From positions 1 to 59,671 of the forward strand of contig JAHLKU010000009.1 in assembly GCA_020444505.1 (NCBI GenBank): 59,671 nucleotides of DNA. The letters run 5' to 3'. Position 1 is the stretch's first letter; every line of letters begins with the position of its first letter. The translations under genes and the position numbers were made by a program. Under the pieces are notes generated by a model. The model made no database searches and had not been told where the DNA came from. It saw only the letters and a list, made by a program, of their open reading frames with translations. Shown here in pieces: positions 33,507-42,867 of the stretch. The DNA is from Actinomycetota bacterium. GTDB taxonomy: Bacteria; Actinomycetota; Acidimicrobiia; Spongiisociales; UBA11373.

Positions 33507-34010
33507 GTGTCCCATCCCACCTCCCCGTTCCAGTTCGTCGTCTCCGACCTGCGCCGCCGGCCGGGGGAGCGGCGCGTCGAGCGTCTGTCGGCCCCGGTCG
33601 ACTGGGGAGTCGAACTGAGCCGTCTCGACCCGTCGTCGCCGCTCGAGGCCGACCTGCTGCTGGAGGGAGCCTCCGGGGGCGTGTACGTGACCGGCACGGT
33701 GAGGGCGGTGGCGGTCCACACCTGCCACCGCTGCACCACCACCTGGCGGGAGCCGGTCGAGGTGGACCTGGCGGAGATGCTGGAGGACGGCGAGGACGCC
33801 GACTACCCCCTCGGGGGAGACGTCGCCGACCTCGAACCGGCGGTCCGGGACACGGTGGTGCTGGCCCTCCCGCTCGTCCCGACCTGCCGGGACGACTGCA
33901 TGGGACTTTGCGCAACGTGCGGGGCCGACTTGAATACGGGCGCTTGCCCGGGGCACGACGACGAGTCGTCGTCCCCGTTTGCAGGCCTCCGCGAATTGCT
34001 CGAACCGTAG
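33507..34010 (+). CDS. yceD: YceD family protein (DUF177)
   Basis: 167 residues. It has the family's central CHRCTTTWREPVEVDLAEML and a late Cys cluster (CRDDCMGLCATCGADLNTGAC). Together these give several potential zinc-binding cysteines. YceD precedes rpmF in most bacteria and has been linked to 23S rRNA accumulation. Here too it lies 11 bases ahead of rpmF. It ends in a purine-rich GGAGAGCG that serves as the rpmF ribosome binding site. Confidence 0.9.
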   Translation: MSHPTSPFQFVVSDLRRRPGERRVERLSAPVDWGVELSRLDPSSPLEADLLLEGASGGVYVTGTVRAVAVHTCHRCTTTWREPVEVDLAEMLEDGEDADYPLGGDVADLEPAVRDTVVLALPLVPTCRDDCMGLCATCGADLNTGACPGHDDESSSPFAGLRELLEP

Positions 34011-34021
34011 GAGAGCGCGTC

Positions 34022-34198
34022 ATGGCGGTCCCCAAGAAGAAGATGTCCCGATCTCGCACCCGGCGCCGCAAGGCGACCTGGAAGGTGGACGCGCCGAAGA
34101 CGGCGCGCTGCCCGCAGTGCGGCGCCGACAAGATGCCGCACCGGGTGTGCCCGGAGTGCGGCACGTACCGGGGCCGCGAGGTCGTCGCACAGGACTGA
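34022..34198 (+). CDS. rpmF: 50S ribosomal protein L32, zinc-binding form
   Basis: 58 residues. AVPKKKMSRSRTRRRKATWK is the standard L32 N-terminus. CPQCGADKMPHRVCPECG gives the two CxxC pairs of the zinc ribbon. It sits between yceD and plsX, as in most bacteria. Confidence 0.97.
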   Translation: MAVPKKKMSRSRTRRRKATWKVDAPKTARCPQCGADKMPHRVCPECGTYRGREVVAQD

Positions 34199-34208
34199 GG
34201 CCGATCCC

Positions 34209-35192
34209 ATGACGGCGCGCATCGCGCTGGACGCCATGGGAGGAGACCACGCACCGGCACAGACGGTGCTGGGTGCGCTCGACGCCGCCGCCTCGGGCGT
34301 CGAGGTCGTCCTGGTGGGCGACACCCCGGTCCTGGAGGGCGAGCTGGCCGCGGCCGGCGGCGCCCTGCCCATCGCCCACGCCCCCGAGGTGGTGGGGATG
34401 GGAGACGATCCCGCCTCGGCCATCCGTGAGAAGAAGGGCGCCTCGGTCACCGTCGCCGCCCGCCTCGTCGCCGGCGGCGATGCCGCCGGCATGGTGTCCG
34501 CGGGGTCCACCGGTGCGGCGCTCGCCGCCGCCGCCATCCTGATCGGCCGGTTGCCCGGCGTGTCCCGCCCCGCCATCGCCGCCGTGTTCCCCATGGGCAA
34601 CCCGACGGTGGTGCTCGACATCGGCGCCAACGTCGAGGTGCGGCCCCAGACCCTCGCCGAGTTCGGCGTGATGGGCTCGGTGCTCGCCGAGATCCACCTG
34701 GGGATCGAGCGCCCCAGGGTGGGCCTGCTCAACATCGGCGAGGAGGCCGGCAAGGGCCGGGCGTTGGAGAAGGAGGCCCACGCCCTGCTGGGAGAGATGC
34801 CGATCGACTTCGTCGGCAACGTCGAGGGCAGGGACCTGGGGTCGGATCGGGTGGATGTGATCGTCACCGACGGCTTCACCGGCAACGTGCTGCTGAAGAC
34901 CGCCGAGGGCACCGCCCGCACCGTGGCCCGGCTGGTGGTGGAGACGATGGCCTCCGACGCCGACCCGGCGTTCCAGGAAGCGGCCGGCACGGTGCTGCCC
35001 AGGCTGATGGGCGTGCGGGAGCGGTTCGACCCCGAGGCCCACGGCGGCGCCCACCTGGTGGGTGCCAGGGGCACGGTGGTGATCTGCCACGGCTCGTCGT
35101 CGCGGGTCGCCATCGCCAACGCCCTGCGCCTCGCCGCCGCAGGCGCCGAGCAGGGGCTGACGGCCAAGATCGAGGCCGGGCTCCGTGGATGA
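34209..35192 (+). CDS. plsX: Phosphate acyltransferase PlsX
   Basis: 327 residues. RIALDAMGGDHAP is the diagnostic start. The core includes GMVSAGSTGAALAAAA, LDIGANVEVRP, LLNIGEEAGKG and VTDGFTGNVLLKT. It converts acyl-ACP to acyl-phosphate for phospholipid synthesis. It is in an operon with rpmF upstream and rnc downstream; the rnc start overlaps its last 8 bases. Confidence 0.95.
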   Translation: MTARIALDAMGGDHAPAQTVLGALDAAASGVEVVLVGDTPVLEGELAAAGGALPIAHAPEVVGMGDDPASAIREKKGASVTVAARLVAGGDAAGMVSAGSTGAALAAAAILIGRLPGVSRPAIAAVFPMGNPTVVLDIGANVEVRPQTLAEFGVMGSVLAEIHLGIERPRVGLLNIGEEAGKGRALEKEAHALLGEMPIDFVGNVEGRDLGSDRVDVIVTDGFTGNVLLKTAEGTARTVARLVVETMASDADPAFQEAAGTVLPRLMGVRERFDPEAHGGAHLVGARGTVVICHGSSSRVAIANALRLAAAGAEQGLTAKIEAGLRG

Positions 35193-35865
35193 GCAGCGTG
35201 CCGCCGCGTTGCAGCGCGCCATCGGGCACACGTTCGCCGATCCGGGGCTGCTGCAGCAGGCGCTGACCCATCGCTCCCACACCTCCGAGGACGAGGGCGA
35301 TCCCTCCAACGAGCGCCTCGAGTTCCTCGGCGACGCCGTCCTCGACCTGGTGGTGGCCGAGGAGCTGTACCGCCGCTTCGACCTGCCGGAGGGGGCGATG
35401 GCCAAGGCGCGCGCCGGCGTGGTGGACGAGCCGTCGCTGGCCGAGCTGGCCGCCGAACTGGGCCTCGGGGAGTGCCTGCTGCTCGGCCGTGGCGAGGAGG
35501 CGTCGGGAGGGAGGCAGAAGCCGTCGATCCTCTCCGATGCGATGGAGGCCCTGCTGGGGGCGGTGTACCTGGACGGCGGGATGGAGCCGGCGCGGCGCCT
35601 CGTGCTGGAGCGGCTGGGGGGGCGCATCGGCTCCCGGGCGGCGTCCCCCGGCGTGCGCGACTACAAGACCCGTCTGCAGGAGGTCCTGGCGGCCGACGGC
35701 CGGGTCCCCGACTACGACGTGGCCGGCGAGGGCCCCGACCACCTGCGCCACTTCACGGCCGTCGTGTCGTGCGGGGGCGAGGTGCTCGGGACCGGCCGGG
35801 GCACCTCCAAGAAGCGGGCGCAGCAGGAGGCGGCGCGCGCCGCGCTGGCGGGCCTCGATGCCTGA
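35185..35865 (+). CDS. rnc: Ribonuclease III
   Basis: 226 residues. The RNase III signature NERLEFLGDAVLDLVVAEEL holds the catalytic acidic residues, with the second acidic pair in SILSDAMEALLGAVYLD. The C-terminal dsRBD spans about 155-225 (DYKTRLQEVLAADGRVPDY, GTSKKRAQQEAARAAL). It cuts double-stranded rRNA precursors and regulatory duplexes. The GTG start overlaps plsX. A dsRNA-processing enzyme is of note given the structured RNAs at 21 kb, though no link is shown. Confidence 0.95.
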   Translation: MDEQRAAALQRAIGHTFADPGLLQQALTHRSHTSEDEGDPSNERLEFLGDAVLDLVVAEELYRRFDLPEGAMAKARAGVVDEPSLAELAAELGLGECLLLGRGEEASGGRQKPSILSDAMEALLGAVYLDGGMEPARRLVLERLGGRIGSRAASPGVRDYKTRLQEVLAADGRVPDYDVAGEGPDHLRHFTAVVSCGGEVLGTGRGTSKKRAQQEAARAALAGLDA

Positions 35866-36688
35866 ACTGCCCGAGGTGGAGGCCACCCGCCGCCACGTGG
35901 CCCCCGCCGTCACCGGCAGGGTGATCGACGCCGTCGAGGTGCGGCGGCCCCGCATGGCCCGCCGCCACGCACGCCCCGGCGACTTCGCCGACCGGGTGAC
36001 GGGCCGGACGCTGGAGCGTCTCGACCGCCACGGCAAGTTCCTGCTCGGGCGCCTCTCCGGCGACGTGACCTGGGTGACCCATCTGGGCATGTCGGGCCGG
36101 GTGAGCCTCGCCGGCAAGGGAGACCCGGAGGCGCCCCACACCAACGTCGTCGTCCGCTTCGGCGGCGCCACCGAGTTCCGCCTGGTCGATCCCCGCACCT
36201 TCGGGTTCGTCGCCGCCCTGCTGCCCGACGAGGTGGCGGGCGACTCGATCTCGCTGCTGGGCCCCGACGCCCTCGACGCCCTGCCGCGCACCCCGGCGCT
36301 GGCGGCCCGCCTCGCCGGTCGCACGGCGCCGATCAAGGCGCTGCTGCTGGATCAGCGCTTCCTGGCCGGCCTCGGCAACATCTACGCCGACGAGGTGCTG
36401 CACCGCGCCGGCATCCTCCCGTCGCGGCCCGGCGGCTCCCTGGACGGCGGCGAGGTGGCGGCTCTGCGGCGGTCCATCCGTCCCGTGCTCGACGCCGGGC
36501 TGCGCCACGGCGGCACCAGCCTCGACGACCTGGCCTACCTCCTGCCCGACGGCCGGGCCGGCGACTACCTGTCCCGCCTCCGGGTGTACGGGAGGGAGGA
36601 CCGTCCCTGCCGGCGGTGCGGCACGCCCGTACGCCGGGCCGTGCTGCGGCAGCGCAGCACCTTCTGGTGCCCGGAGTGCCAGACGTGA
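35858..36688 (+). CDS. mutM: Formamidopyrimidine-DNA glycosylase
   Basis: 276 residues. The N-terminal PELPEVEATRRHV contains the catalytic Pro and Glu after Met removal. HLGMSGRVSL and LLDQRFLAGLGNIYADEVLHRAGI are family motifs. The C-terminal zinc finger is CRRCGTPVRRAVLRQRSTFWCPECQ. It removes 8-oxoguanine and nicks abasic sites. It overlaps rnc by 8 bases and the next gene by 4. Confidence 0.95.
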   Translation: MPELPEVEATRRHVAPAVTGRVIDAVEVRRPRMARRHARPGDFADRVTGRTLERLDRHGKFLLGRLSGDVTWVTHLGMSGRVSLAGKGDPEAPHTNVVVRFGGATEFRLVDPRTFGFVAALLPDEVAGDSISLLGPDALDALPRTPALAARLAGRTAPIKALLLDQRFLAGLGNIYADEVLHRAGILPSRPGGSLDGGEVAALRRSIRPVLDAGLRHGGTSLDDLAYLLPDGRAGDYLSRLRVYGREDRPCRRCGTPVRRAVLRQRSTFWCPECQT

Positions 36689-37404
36689 GGAGGCTCGCCC
36701 CCCTCCTGGCCGCTGCGGTGCTGGCAGCGTCCTGCGGCGGCGGTGCGGCGGCGCCGTCCCCGACCGCGGGCACGCCCACCGATGCCGACCTCGCAGCCGA
36801 GTACGCCCGCTCGGCCCGGCGGGCGGTGGACACGACCCGCTTCGCAAGGGTCACCGACGACGAGGTGGCGGCCATGGTCCTGACGGTGTGCGGCGACCTG
36901 GCGGCGTCGTCCGACCCCGACGGCGTGGTGCTCTCCGCCGTCGCGTCCATCGACGCCCCCGCCGGTGACCCGTCCGACGACGAGATCATGGCCGTGGTGC
37001 TGGCGGAGGGGGCGGTGGCGGTGTGCCCCGACGAGGTGGACGCCGCCACCATGCGGGCGTGGGAAGCCGCCGCGCCGGAGGACCGTTTCCTGGCGGCGGT
37101 GGAGATGGTGGCGCCGGTGCTGGAGCCCGCTCCCACCGGCGACGGACTGCTGGCCGCCGGACGGCACATCTGTGAGGGGTTGGACGCCGGCGACCCCATC
37201 GACGACGTGGTCGTGCGCATCTTCGACGACCTGTTCGGCGTCACCGGATTGACGTTCGAGGAGATCGCGGCCGGCGAGGTGGGCGAGCGCGAGGGCTTGC
37301 TGGCCGGCGGGGTGCTGGGGTCGGCGGCGACGTTCCTCTGCCCCGGCCACCGCGAGACCGTGACCGCCTACCTCGAGGCGCTGGCCGAGGAGCAGGGCGA
37401 GTGA
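36685..37404 (+). CDS. Putative lipoprotein of unknown function
   Basis: 239 residues from a GTG overlapping the mutM stop. The N-terminal signal peptide VRRLAPLLAAAVLAASCGGG has a lipobox (LAASC), so it should be lipid-anchored outside the membrane. The rest is acidic and mostly helical, with two similar Asp/Glu-rich blocks (DDEVAAMVLTVCGDL and DDEIMAVVLAEGAVAVC) that suggest an internal duplication. No family recognised. Confidence 0.7.
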   Translation: MRRLAPLLAAAVLAASCGGGAAAPSPTAGTPTDADLAAEYARSARRAVDTTRFARVTDDEVAAMVLTVCGDLAASSDPDGVVLSAVASIDAPAGDPSDDEIMAVVLAEGAVAVCPDEVDAATMRAWEAAAPEDRFLAAVEMVAPVLEPAPTGDGLLAAGRHICEGLDAGDPIDDVVVRIFDDLFGVTGLTFEEIAAGEVGEREGLLAGGVLGSAATFLCPGHRETVTAYLEALAEEQGE

Positions 37405-37670
37405 TCGCCGTCCACTTCGTGGTGCGGGGCCGCGTGCAGGGGGTGGCCTACCGCTGGTCGGCGCGCCAGGCGGCGGAGCGCCTCGGTGTGGCCGGGTGGG
37501 TGCGCAACCGGCCCGACGGGTGCGTCGAGGGCTGGGCGGAGGGCCCGCAGGGGCCGATCGAGGGGTTCACCGAGTGGCTGCAGGAGGGACCGCGGGCCGC
37601 CAGGGTGGACGCCGTGGAGCTCGATCCGGGCGTCCCGGGGGGCCTCGAGGGCTTCGAGATCCGGGGCTGA
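37401..37670 (+). CDS. acyP: Acylphosphatase
   Basis: 89 residues. VVRGRVQGVAYRWSARQAAERLGVAGWVRNRPDG carries the catalytic Arg (VQGVAYR) and Asn (VRN) of the family, though VAYR replaces the more usual VGFR/VFFR. It hydrolyses acyl phosphates such as carbamoyl phosphate. It overlaps the lipoprotein stop (GTGA) and ends the rnc-mutM run before smc. Confidence 0.9.
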   Translation: MIAVHFVVRGRVQGVAYRWSARQAAERLGVAGWVRNRPDGCVEGWAEGPQGPIEGFTEWLQEGPRAARVDAVELDPGVPGGLEGFEIRG

Positions 37671-37714
37671 CGCGGGCCCGCGCCGGGAGAATCCCAGGCG
37701 TGTCATTCGGGTGA

Positions 37715-37720
37715 TAGGGT
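37715..37720 (+). promoter_or_regulatory. Putative leaderless -10 box (TAGGGT) for smc
   Basis: TAGGGT ends 10 bases before GTG 37731. It overlaps the alternative GTG at 37719, which argues for the downstream start. Confidence 0.45.
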
Positions 37721-37730
37721 GTGCACACCG

Positions 37731-40700
37731 GTGCATCTGAAGACGCTTTCGCTCGTCGGCTTCAAGTCGTTTGCCGACCGGACCAGGCTCGTGTTCGAGC
37801 CCGGGGTGACCGTCGTGGTCGGCCCCAATGGGTCGGGCAAATCGAACCTGGTGGACGCCGTCGCGTGGGTGATGGGCACCCAGGCCACCAAGGTGCTGCG
37901 CAGCGAGAAGATGGACGACGTCATCTTCGCCGGCACCGCCATTCGCCCGGCCCACGGCCGCGCCGAGGTGTCGCTCACCTTCGACAACGAGAGCGGCCAT
38001 CTGCCGATCGACCTCGCCGAGGTCACCGTCACCCGCCGCCTGCACCGGGACGGCACCTCCGAGTACGAGATCAACGGCACCCCGTGCCGCCTGCTCGACA
38101 TCCAGGAACTGCTCTCCGACGGCGGCATCGGCCGCCATCAGCACGTCATCATCGGCCAGGGCAGGGTGGGGGCGGTGCTCAACGCCACCCCCGAGGAGCA
38201 CCGGGCCGTCATCGAGGAGGCCGCCGGCGTGACCAAGCACCGGGCCCGCCGCGACCGGGCTCTGCGGCGCCTGGAGGCCACGGACGCCGACGTGCAGCGC
38301 CTCCACGACCTGCTGGCCGAGCAGCGGCGCTTGATGCGCCCCCTGAAGCGCCAGGCCAACGCCGCCGAGCGGTACGACGCCGTCAAGGGCGAGTGGCGGG
38401 CACTGCGGCTGTGGCTGGGCGGGGAGCGCCTCCGCACCGCCGACGCCCGGCTGGGGGCCATCGCCGCCGAGGAGGCAGGCATCCGGGAGCGGGTGGGGGC
38501 GGCCGAGCGGCGCCTCGCCGAGATCGCCGCCGGGATGAGCGGCCTGCAGGCCGCCGCCGGCGATGCGGGACGGGCGCTCGAGCGCGACACCGGCGCCGCC
38601 GCCCGGCTGGAGACGGCCATCGAGCGGCTGCAACGGATCGCGATGGTGGCGGGGGAGCGGCGCCGGGCCATGCAGACCTCCCTGGAGCAAGCCGACGAGC
38701 GGCGCCACGACCTGGAGGCCGAGCACCACGACCTCGAGGCCCGCCTCGGGGCCGCCGCCGACGAGGAGGCCGCCCTCCGGCACCTGGCCGAGCGGCATGA
38801 GATCGCCCTGGCCGCCCTGGAGGACGAGGAGCGGTCGCTGGCCGGGCAGGGCGAGATGCCGGCCGAGGGCGTGGTCGCCGCCGTCCGCGGCGACCTGGCG
38901 GCGCTGGAGGCCGCCGAGCGCCGCGACCGGAAGGAGCGGGAGTCGCTCGAGCGCCGCCTCGAGGTGGTGGAGACCCGCCGCACCCAGGAAGAGGCCGAGG
39001 CGGAGCGTCTGCGCGAGGAGATCAGGGACGCCGACCGCGATGCCGCACCCGCCCAGGGGCGCTACGACCGCGCGGTCGCCGCCCGGTCGGGGGCACAGGA
39101 GGCGTTGGAGCAGGCGGAGGAGGCGGCGCGTCTCGCCGGGGTGGCGCTCGCCGCCGCCCGGGCCCGTCTCGAGGCGCTCGGCACCGGCGCCGCCGACCCG
39201 GCCGTGGCCGGGGCCGCAGGCGTGCTCGGGCCGCTGGTGAGCCGTCTCGACGTCCCCGAGGGCCTCACCGCCGCGGTGGACGCCGCACTGGGAGACTGGG
39301 GCGACGCCTGGGCCGTCGAGGGGCCCGCAGCCCTGGAGACCGCCGTCGCCGCCGCCGTCGGCTCCGCCGCATCCTTCGTGGTGCCGGCCGCATCCCCGCC
39401 CGCCGGCGCCGACGGGGCACGGCTGGTGGACCTGCTCGGGCCGGCCGCCGACCGCAAGCTGGCCGAGGCCGTCCTGGGCGACGTGCTGGTGGTGGACCAT
39501 TGGCACGAGGGCTGGCTGCTGGTGGAGGGGCGGCCCGGCGTGCGGGCCGTCACCCGCTCCGGCGACCTGGTGGACCGCATCGGGGTGCGCATCGGCGACC
39601 CCAGCCGGGGCCGTGCCGCACGCGAGGCGGCGGGAGCCGCCGTGGAACGGGCCGTCCGTGACGACGCCAGGGCCTCCAGCCGGCTCACCACGTGCCGCCG
39701 CGACTTCGGCCAGGCCCGTGAGGACGAGCGCACCGCCCTCGAAGCGCTCGAGGAGGTCGAGAACCGCATCTCCGGCGCCACCGAGGCGCTGCGCCTGATC
39801 GAGCGGAGCGAGGCAGAGGCCGCCGCCGAGGCAGGCCGGCTCGACGCCCGGCTCCGGGCGCTCGACGAGGCCCAGGCCGGGCGCACCGAGCGCATCGCCG
39901 CCCTCCGCACCCGTCTCGACGCCTTCGAGGGCGAGGAGGCGGCCCGCCAGGCGGCATGGGAGGCGCTGGGGCGCCGCCGCGAGGCCGTGGCGGCCCAGGT
40001 GGACGCCGCCCGCCGCCATCGTGAGGAGTCGGCGTCGGCGCTGGCAGCCGTCGAAGAGCGCTCCCGCCTGCTGCACCGCCGCCTCGAGGAGGTGGCCACC
40101 GTCCTCGGCGGCGACGGCGACGCCCCGGTGGATCCCGCGGAGATCGTCCGCCTCGCCGCAGTCGAGGACCGTGCCCGGGTAGCGCTCGCCTCGTCGCGTC
40201 GCCACCTGGGCGTGCTGCGCGAGCGGCAGCGGGCACTGCGCGAACAGGCCGGGCAGGCCGGCAGCCGCCTCGACGGCGCCTACGCCGAGCGGGAGCGGCT
40301 CGAGCCGGTGGTGGCAGAGGGGCGGGAGCAGCTGTCGGCACTGGCGGTCGAGGCCACCGAGATCCGCGTGCGGCGGGAGTCCGAGGCCGAGGGCCTGCGC
40401 CGCGAGGTGGACGCCGAGGAGGACGTCGCGCTCGGTGCCCCGCCGGCGGAGGTGCCGGAGGGGGCCGACGCCGCCGAGCACCTGGCGTCGCTCGACGCCC
40501 AGCTGCGCCGCCTCGGCCCGGTGAACCCGCTGGCGGCCGCCGAGTACCGCGAACTGGCCGAGCGGGCCGAGTTCCTCGAGGCCCAGTTGGCGGACCTGGA
40601 TGGCTCCCGCCGGGAGCTCACCAAGGTGATCGATGCGCTCGACGACGAGATCGGGCGGTTGTTCACGGCCGCCTTCGCGGAGATCGCCGCCCTCTACGAG

Positions 40701-41135
40701 GAGTCGTTCACCATGCTGTTCCCCGGCGGGCGGGGCAAGCTGGAGCTGACCGACCCCGACGACCCGCTGCAGACCGGCGTCACCGTGCACGCCCAGCCGA
40801 TGGGCAAGCGGGTCTCCAAGCTCAGCCTGCTCTCCGGCGGCGAGCGGTCGCTGGCCGCCCTCGCCTTCCTGTTCGCCGTGTTCCGGGCACGGCCCAGCCC
40901 CTTCTACCTGCTCGACGAGGTGGAGGCCGCCCTCGACGACGCCAACCTGCACCGGTTCATCAGGCTCGTCGGCACGCTCAGCGGCACCTCCCAGCTCGTC
41001 GTCATCACCCACCAGCAGCAGACCATGGAGGCCGCCGACCTGCTCTACGGCGTCACCATGGAGCCCGGGGAGACCTCCCGGGTGCTCGCCAAGCGCCTGG
41101 TGCGGACGCCGGCGGCCGCCGAGGGCGCTGCATGA
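37731..41135 (+). CDS. smc: Chromosome segregation protein SMC
   Basis: 1134 residues. The N-terminal VHLKTLSLVGFKSFADRT and Walker A GPNGSGKSN (31-38) are canonical. Coiled-coil arms flank a hinge (about 490-610). The C-terminal head has signature LLSGGERSLAALAFLFA (about 1030-1045) and Walker B FYLLDEVEAALDDAN (about 1057-1071). SMC with ScpAB organises and segregates the chromosome. I start at GTG 37731 because canonical SMC begins at this V-H-L-K; a GTG four codons earlier lies inside the likely -10 box. The ftsY ATG overlaps the stop. Confidence 0.96.
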   Translation: MHLKTLSLVGFKSFADRTRLVFEPGVTVVVGPNGSGKSNLVDAVAWVMGTQATKVLRSEKMDDVIFAGTAIRPAHGRAEVSLTFDNESGHLPIDLAEVTVTRRLHRDGTSEYEINGTPCRLLDIQELLSDGGIGRHQHVIIGQGRVGAVLNATPEEHRAVIEEAAGVTKHRARRDRALRRLEATDADVQRLHDLLAEQRRLMRPLKRQANAAERYDAVKGEWRALRLWLGGERLRTADARLGAIAAEEAGIRERVGAAERRLAEIAAGMSGLQAAAGDAGRALERDTGAAARLETAIERLQRIAMVAGERRRAMQTSLEQADERRHDLEAEHHDLEARLGAAADEEAALRHLAERHEIALAALEDEERSLAGQGEMPAEGVVAAVRGDLAALEAAERRDRKERESLERRLEVVETRRTQEEAEAERLREEIRDADRDAAPAQGRYDRAVAARSGAQEALEQAEEAARLAGVALAAARARLEALGTGAADPAVAGAAGVLGPLVSRLDVPEGLTAAVDAALGDWGDAWAVEGPAALETAVAAAVGSAASFVVPAASPPAGADGARLVDLLGPAADRKLAEAVLGDVLVVDHWHEGWLLVEGRPGVRAVTRSGDLVDRIGVRIGDPSRGRAAREAAGAAVERAVRDDARASSRLTTCRRDFGQAREDERTALEALEEVENRISGATEALRLIERSEAEAAAEAGRLDARLRALDEAQAGRTERIAALRTRLDAFEGEEAARQAAWEALGRRREAVAAQVDAARRHREESASALAAVEERSRLLHRRLEEVATVLGGDGDAPVDPAEIVRLAAVEDRARVALASSRRHLGVLRERQRALREQAGQAGSRLDGAYAERERLEPVVAEGREQLSALAVEATEIRVRRESEAEGLRREVDAEEDVALGAPPAEVPEGADAAEHLASLDAQLRRLGPVNPLAAAEYRELAERAEFLEAQLADLDGSRRELTKVIDALDDEIGRLFTAAFAEIAALYEESFTMLFPGGRGKLELTDPDDPLQTGVTVHAQPMGKRVSKLSLLSGGERSLAALAFLFAVFRARPSPFYLLDEVEAALDDANLHRFIRLVGTLSGTSQLVVITHQQQTMEAADLLYGVTMEPGETSRVLAKRLVRTPAAAEGAA

Positions 41136-42142
41136 TCCCCGCTCTGATCGCCGCCGGTGTGGTGCTGGCGGCGCTGGCGGGCTGGTGGCTGTGGGCCCGG
41201 TCCCGCCGCCGCTCCACCCCCGCCGCAGCGATCACCCGTGATACCCCGACGGTGGCCCCCGACGCGCTCACCGGGGGCCTCGCCGGGACCCGGGCGGCGC
41301 TCGGTGGGAGGCTGGCCGGGCTGTTCGGAGGGGGCCCCTCGGAGGCCGACTGGGAGGCCGTCGAGGAGGCGCTCCTCGCCGCCGACGCCGGCGTGGCCGC
41401 CACGGCCGCGATCGTGGCCCGCCTGCGGGAACGGCGCCCCGGGTCGGCGGCCGAACTGCGCGAGGCGCTCCACAGCGAGATCCTGGCCGTGTTCGAGGGG
41501 GCCGACCGGGGCCTGCGGCTCACCGGCGACCCGGTGGCCGTCGTGGTGGTGGTCGGCGTCAACGGCTCGGGCAAGACCACCACCATCGCCAAGCTGGGGG
41601 CGCTGCTGGAACGGGAGGGCAGGTCGGTGCTGCTGGGCGCCGGCGACACGTTCCGGGCCGCCGCCGCCGAGCAACTCGCCGCCTGGGCCGGCCGCCTCGG
41701 ACTCGACGTGGTGCGGGGGCAGGCCGGCGGCGATCCCGCCGCCGTTGCCTTCGACGCCTACGCCGCCGCCCGGGCCCGCGGCAAGGACGTGGTGATCGTG
41801 GACACGGCGGGCCGGCTGCACTCCAAGCACAACCTGATGGAGGAACTGGGCAAGGTGGTGCGGGTGCTGGAGCGGGAGGCCGGCCCGGTGGGCGAGGTCC
41901 TGCTGGTGCTGGACGGCACCTCGGGCCAGAACGCGATCGCCCAGGCCAGGGCGTTCACCGCGGCGGTGGGCGTCACCGGTGTGATCGTGACCAAACTGGA
42001 CGGCACGGCCCGCGGGGGCATCGCCCTCGCCGTTGAGCACGACCTGGGCATTCCCGTGAAGTACCTCGGGGTGGGCGAGGGGGCCGGCGACCTGCTGCCC
42101 TTCGACGCCCCGGCGTTCGCCGACGCGCTGGTGGGAGGTTGA
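41132..42142 (+). CDS. ftsY: Signal recognition particle receptor FtsY
   Basis: 336 residues. An N-terminal membrane helix (IPALIAAGVVLAALAGWWLW) replaces the long acidic A domain of E. coli. The NG domain has G1 GVNGSGKTTT, the GDTFRAAAAEQL motif, G3 DTAGRLHSKHNL, G4 TKLDGTARGG and the closing GVGEGAGDLLPFD. It docks Ffh-ribosome complexes at the membrane. smc-ftsY is a conserved pairing; cdd follows 1 base after the stop. Confidence 0.95.
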   Translation: MIPALIAAGVVLAALAGWWLWARSRRRSTPAAAITRDTPTVAPDALTGGLAGTRAALGGRLAGLFGGGPSEADWEAVEEALLAADAGVAATAAIVARLRERRPGSAAELREALHSEILAVFEGADRGLRLTGDPVAVVVVVGVNGSGKTTTIAKLGALLEREGRSVLLGAGDTFRAAAAEQLAAWAGRLGLDVVRGQAGGDPAAVAFDAYAAARARGKDVVIVDTAGRLHSKHNLMEELGKVVRVLEREAGPVGEVLLVLDGTSGQNAIAQARAFTAAVGVTGVIVTKLDGTARGGIALAVEHDLGIPVKYLGVGEGAGDLLPFDAPAFADALVGG

Positions 42143-42143
42143 C

Positions 42144-42530
42144 ATGGACGACCGCGAACTGATCGCAGCCGCTCGGGAGGTGGCCGTCAACGCCTACGCC
42201 CCGTACTCGGGCTTCCGGGTGGGGGCGGTGGTGGTGGACGCCGGCGGCGGGGTCCACCGCGGCGCCAACGTGGAGAACTCCGCCTATCCCTCCACGGTGT
42301 GCGCCGAGGCCGCCGCGATCGCCGCTGCGGCGTCGGAGGGGGCCAGAGCCATCGACACCGTCGCGGTGGCGTGCATCGACGCCGACGAGCCCGGCTACCC
42401 GTGCGGCAACTGCCGTCAGATGATGGTGGAGTTCGGTGTGCGGCGGGTGCTGGTCGGCACCCCCGACGGCGGCTACGTCGAGCACACCCTCGACGAGTTG
42501 ATCCCGCACGGGTTCAAGTTCGCCGACTGA
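42144..42530 (+). CDS. cdd: Cytidine deaminase
   Basis: 128 residues, the tetrameric small form. YAPYSGFRVGA is the substrate-binding start, TVCAEAAAIAAA the zinc Cys plus catalytic Glu (with CAE), and PCGNCRQMM the second zinc motif. It deaminates (deoxy)cytidine to uridine in salvage, complementing the phosphorylases and upp near 45-47.8 kb. Confidence 0.95.
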   Translation: MDDRELIAAAREVAVNAYAPYSGFRVGAVVVDAGGGVHRGANVENSAYPSTVCAEAAAIAAAASEGARAIDTVAVACIDADEPGYPCGNCRQMMVEFGVRRVLVGTPDGGYVEHTLDELIPHGFKFAD

Positions 42531-42538
42531 CCGCAGGC

Positions 42539-42546
42539 CGCGAAAA
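42539..42546 (+). promoter_or_regulatory. Single CGCGAAAA element upstream of a small membrane protein gene
   Basis: This is the same octamer found in pairs before the structured RNAs, within GCCGCGAAAAC-CGATC. That closely matches the second repeat of RNA A (GCCGCGAAAAC-GATC). Here it is single, 50 bases before ATG 42589. Confidence 0.4.
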
Positions 42547-42588
42547 CCGATCGTCAAGGCGGGGCCGCCGCCGTCCGATACCGCGGGC

Positions 42589-42861
42589 ATGACCACTGCA
42601 GACCACGCGGCCGGCCGGCCGCCCACCGACTGGAAGCTCACGACCGCCCACCGCGTCCTCACCAAGGTGGCGTGGGCCGCAGTGGTCGTCGCCCTGTACG
42701 GGGCCGCGGTGGCCGTGCTGGTGGGGATGGAGCAGGGCTGGTGGGCCGCCGTCGGCGGCGCCTCCTTCGCCCTCCTGGTGGGCGCCCTGCTGCCCGAACC
42801 GGTGCCCCGCGACCTGCTGGTCGGCGCCCGCAACCACATCGACACCGGCGCCCCGCGCTAG
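42589..42861 (+). CDS. Small membrane protein of unknown function
   Basis: 90 residues with two adjacent membrane helices (about 27-48 and 52-70), a hydrophilic N-terminus and a short C-terminal tail (PRDLLVGARNHIDTG). No family recognised. It is separate from cdd (58-base gap containing a CGCGAAAA element and a weak GATACC box) and ends before a strong hairpin terminator. Confidence 0.65.
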   Translation: MTTADHAAGRPPTDWKLTTAHRVLTKVAWAAVVVALYGAAVAVLVGMEQGWWAAVGGASFALLVGALLPEPVPRDLLVGARNHIDTGAPR

Positions 42862-42867
42862 ACGCGC

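Noticed and set aside
37719-37730. GTG at 37719 as the smc start
   Set aside because: It falls inside the likely -10 box and adds four residues before the canonical SMC N-terminus.
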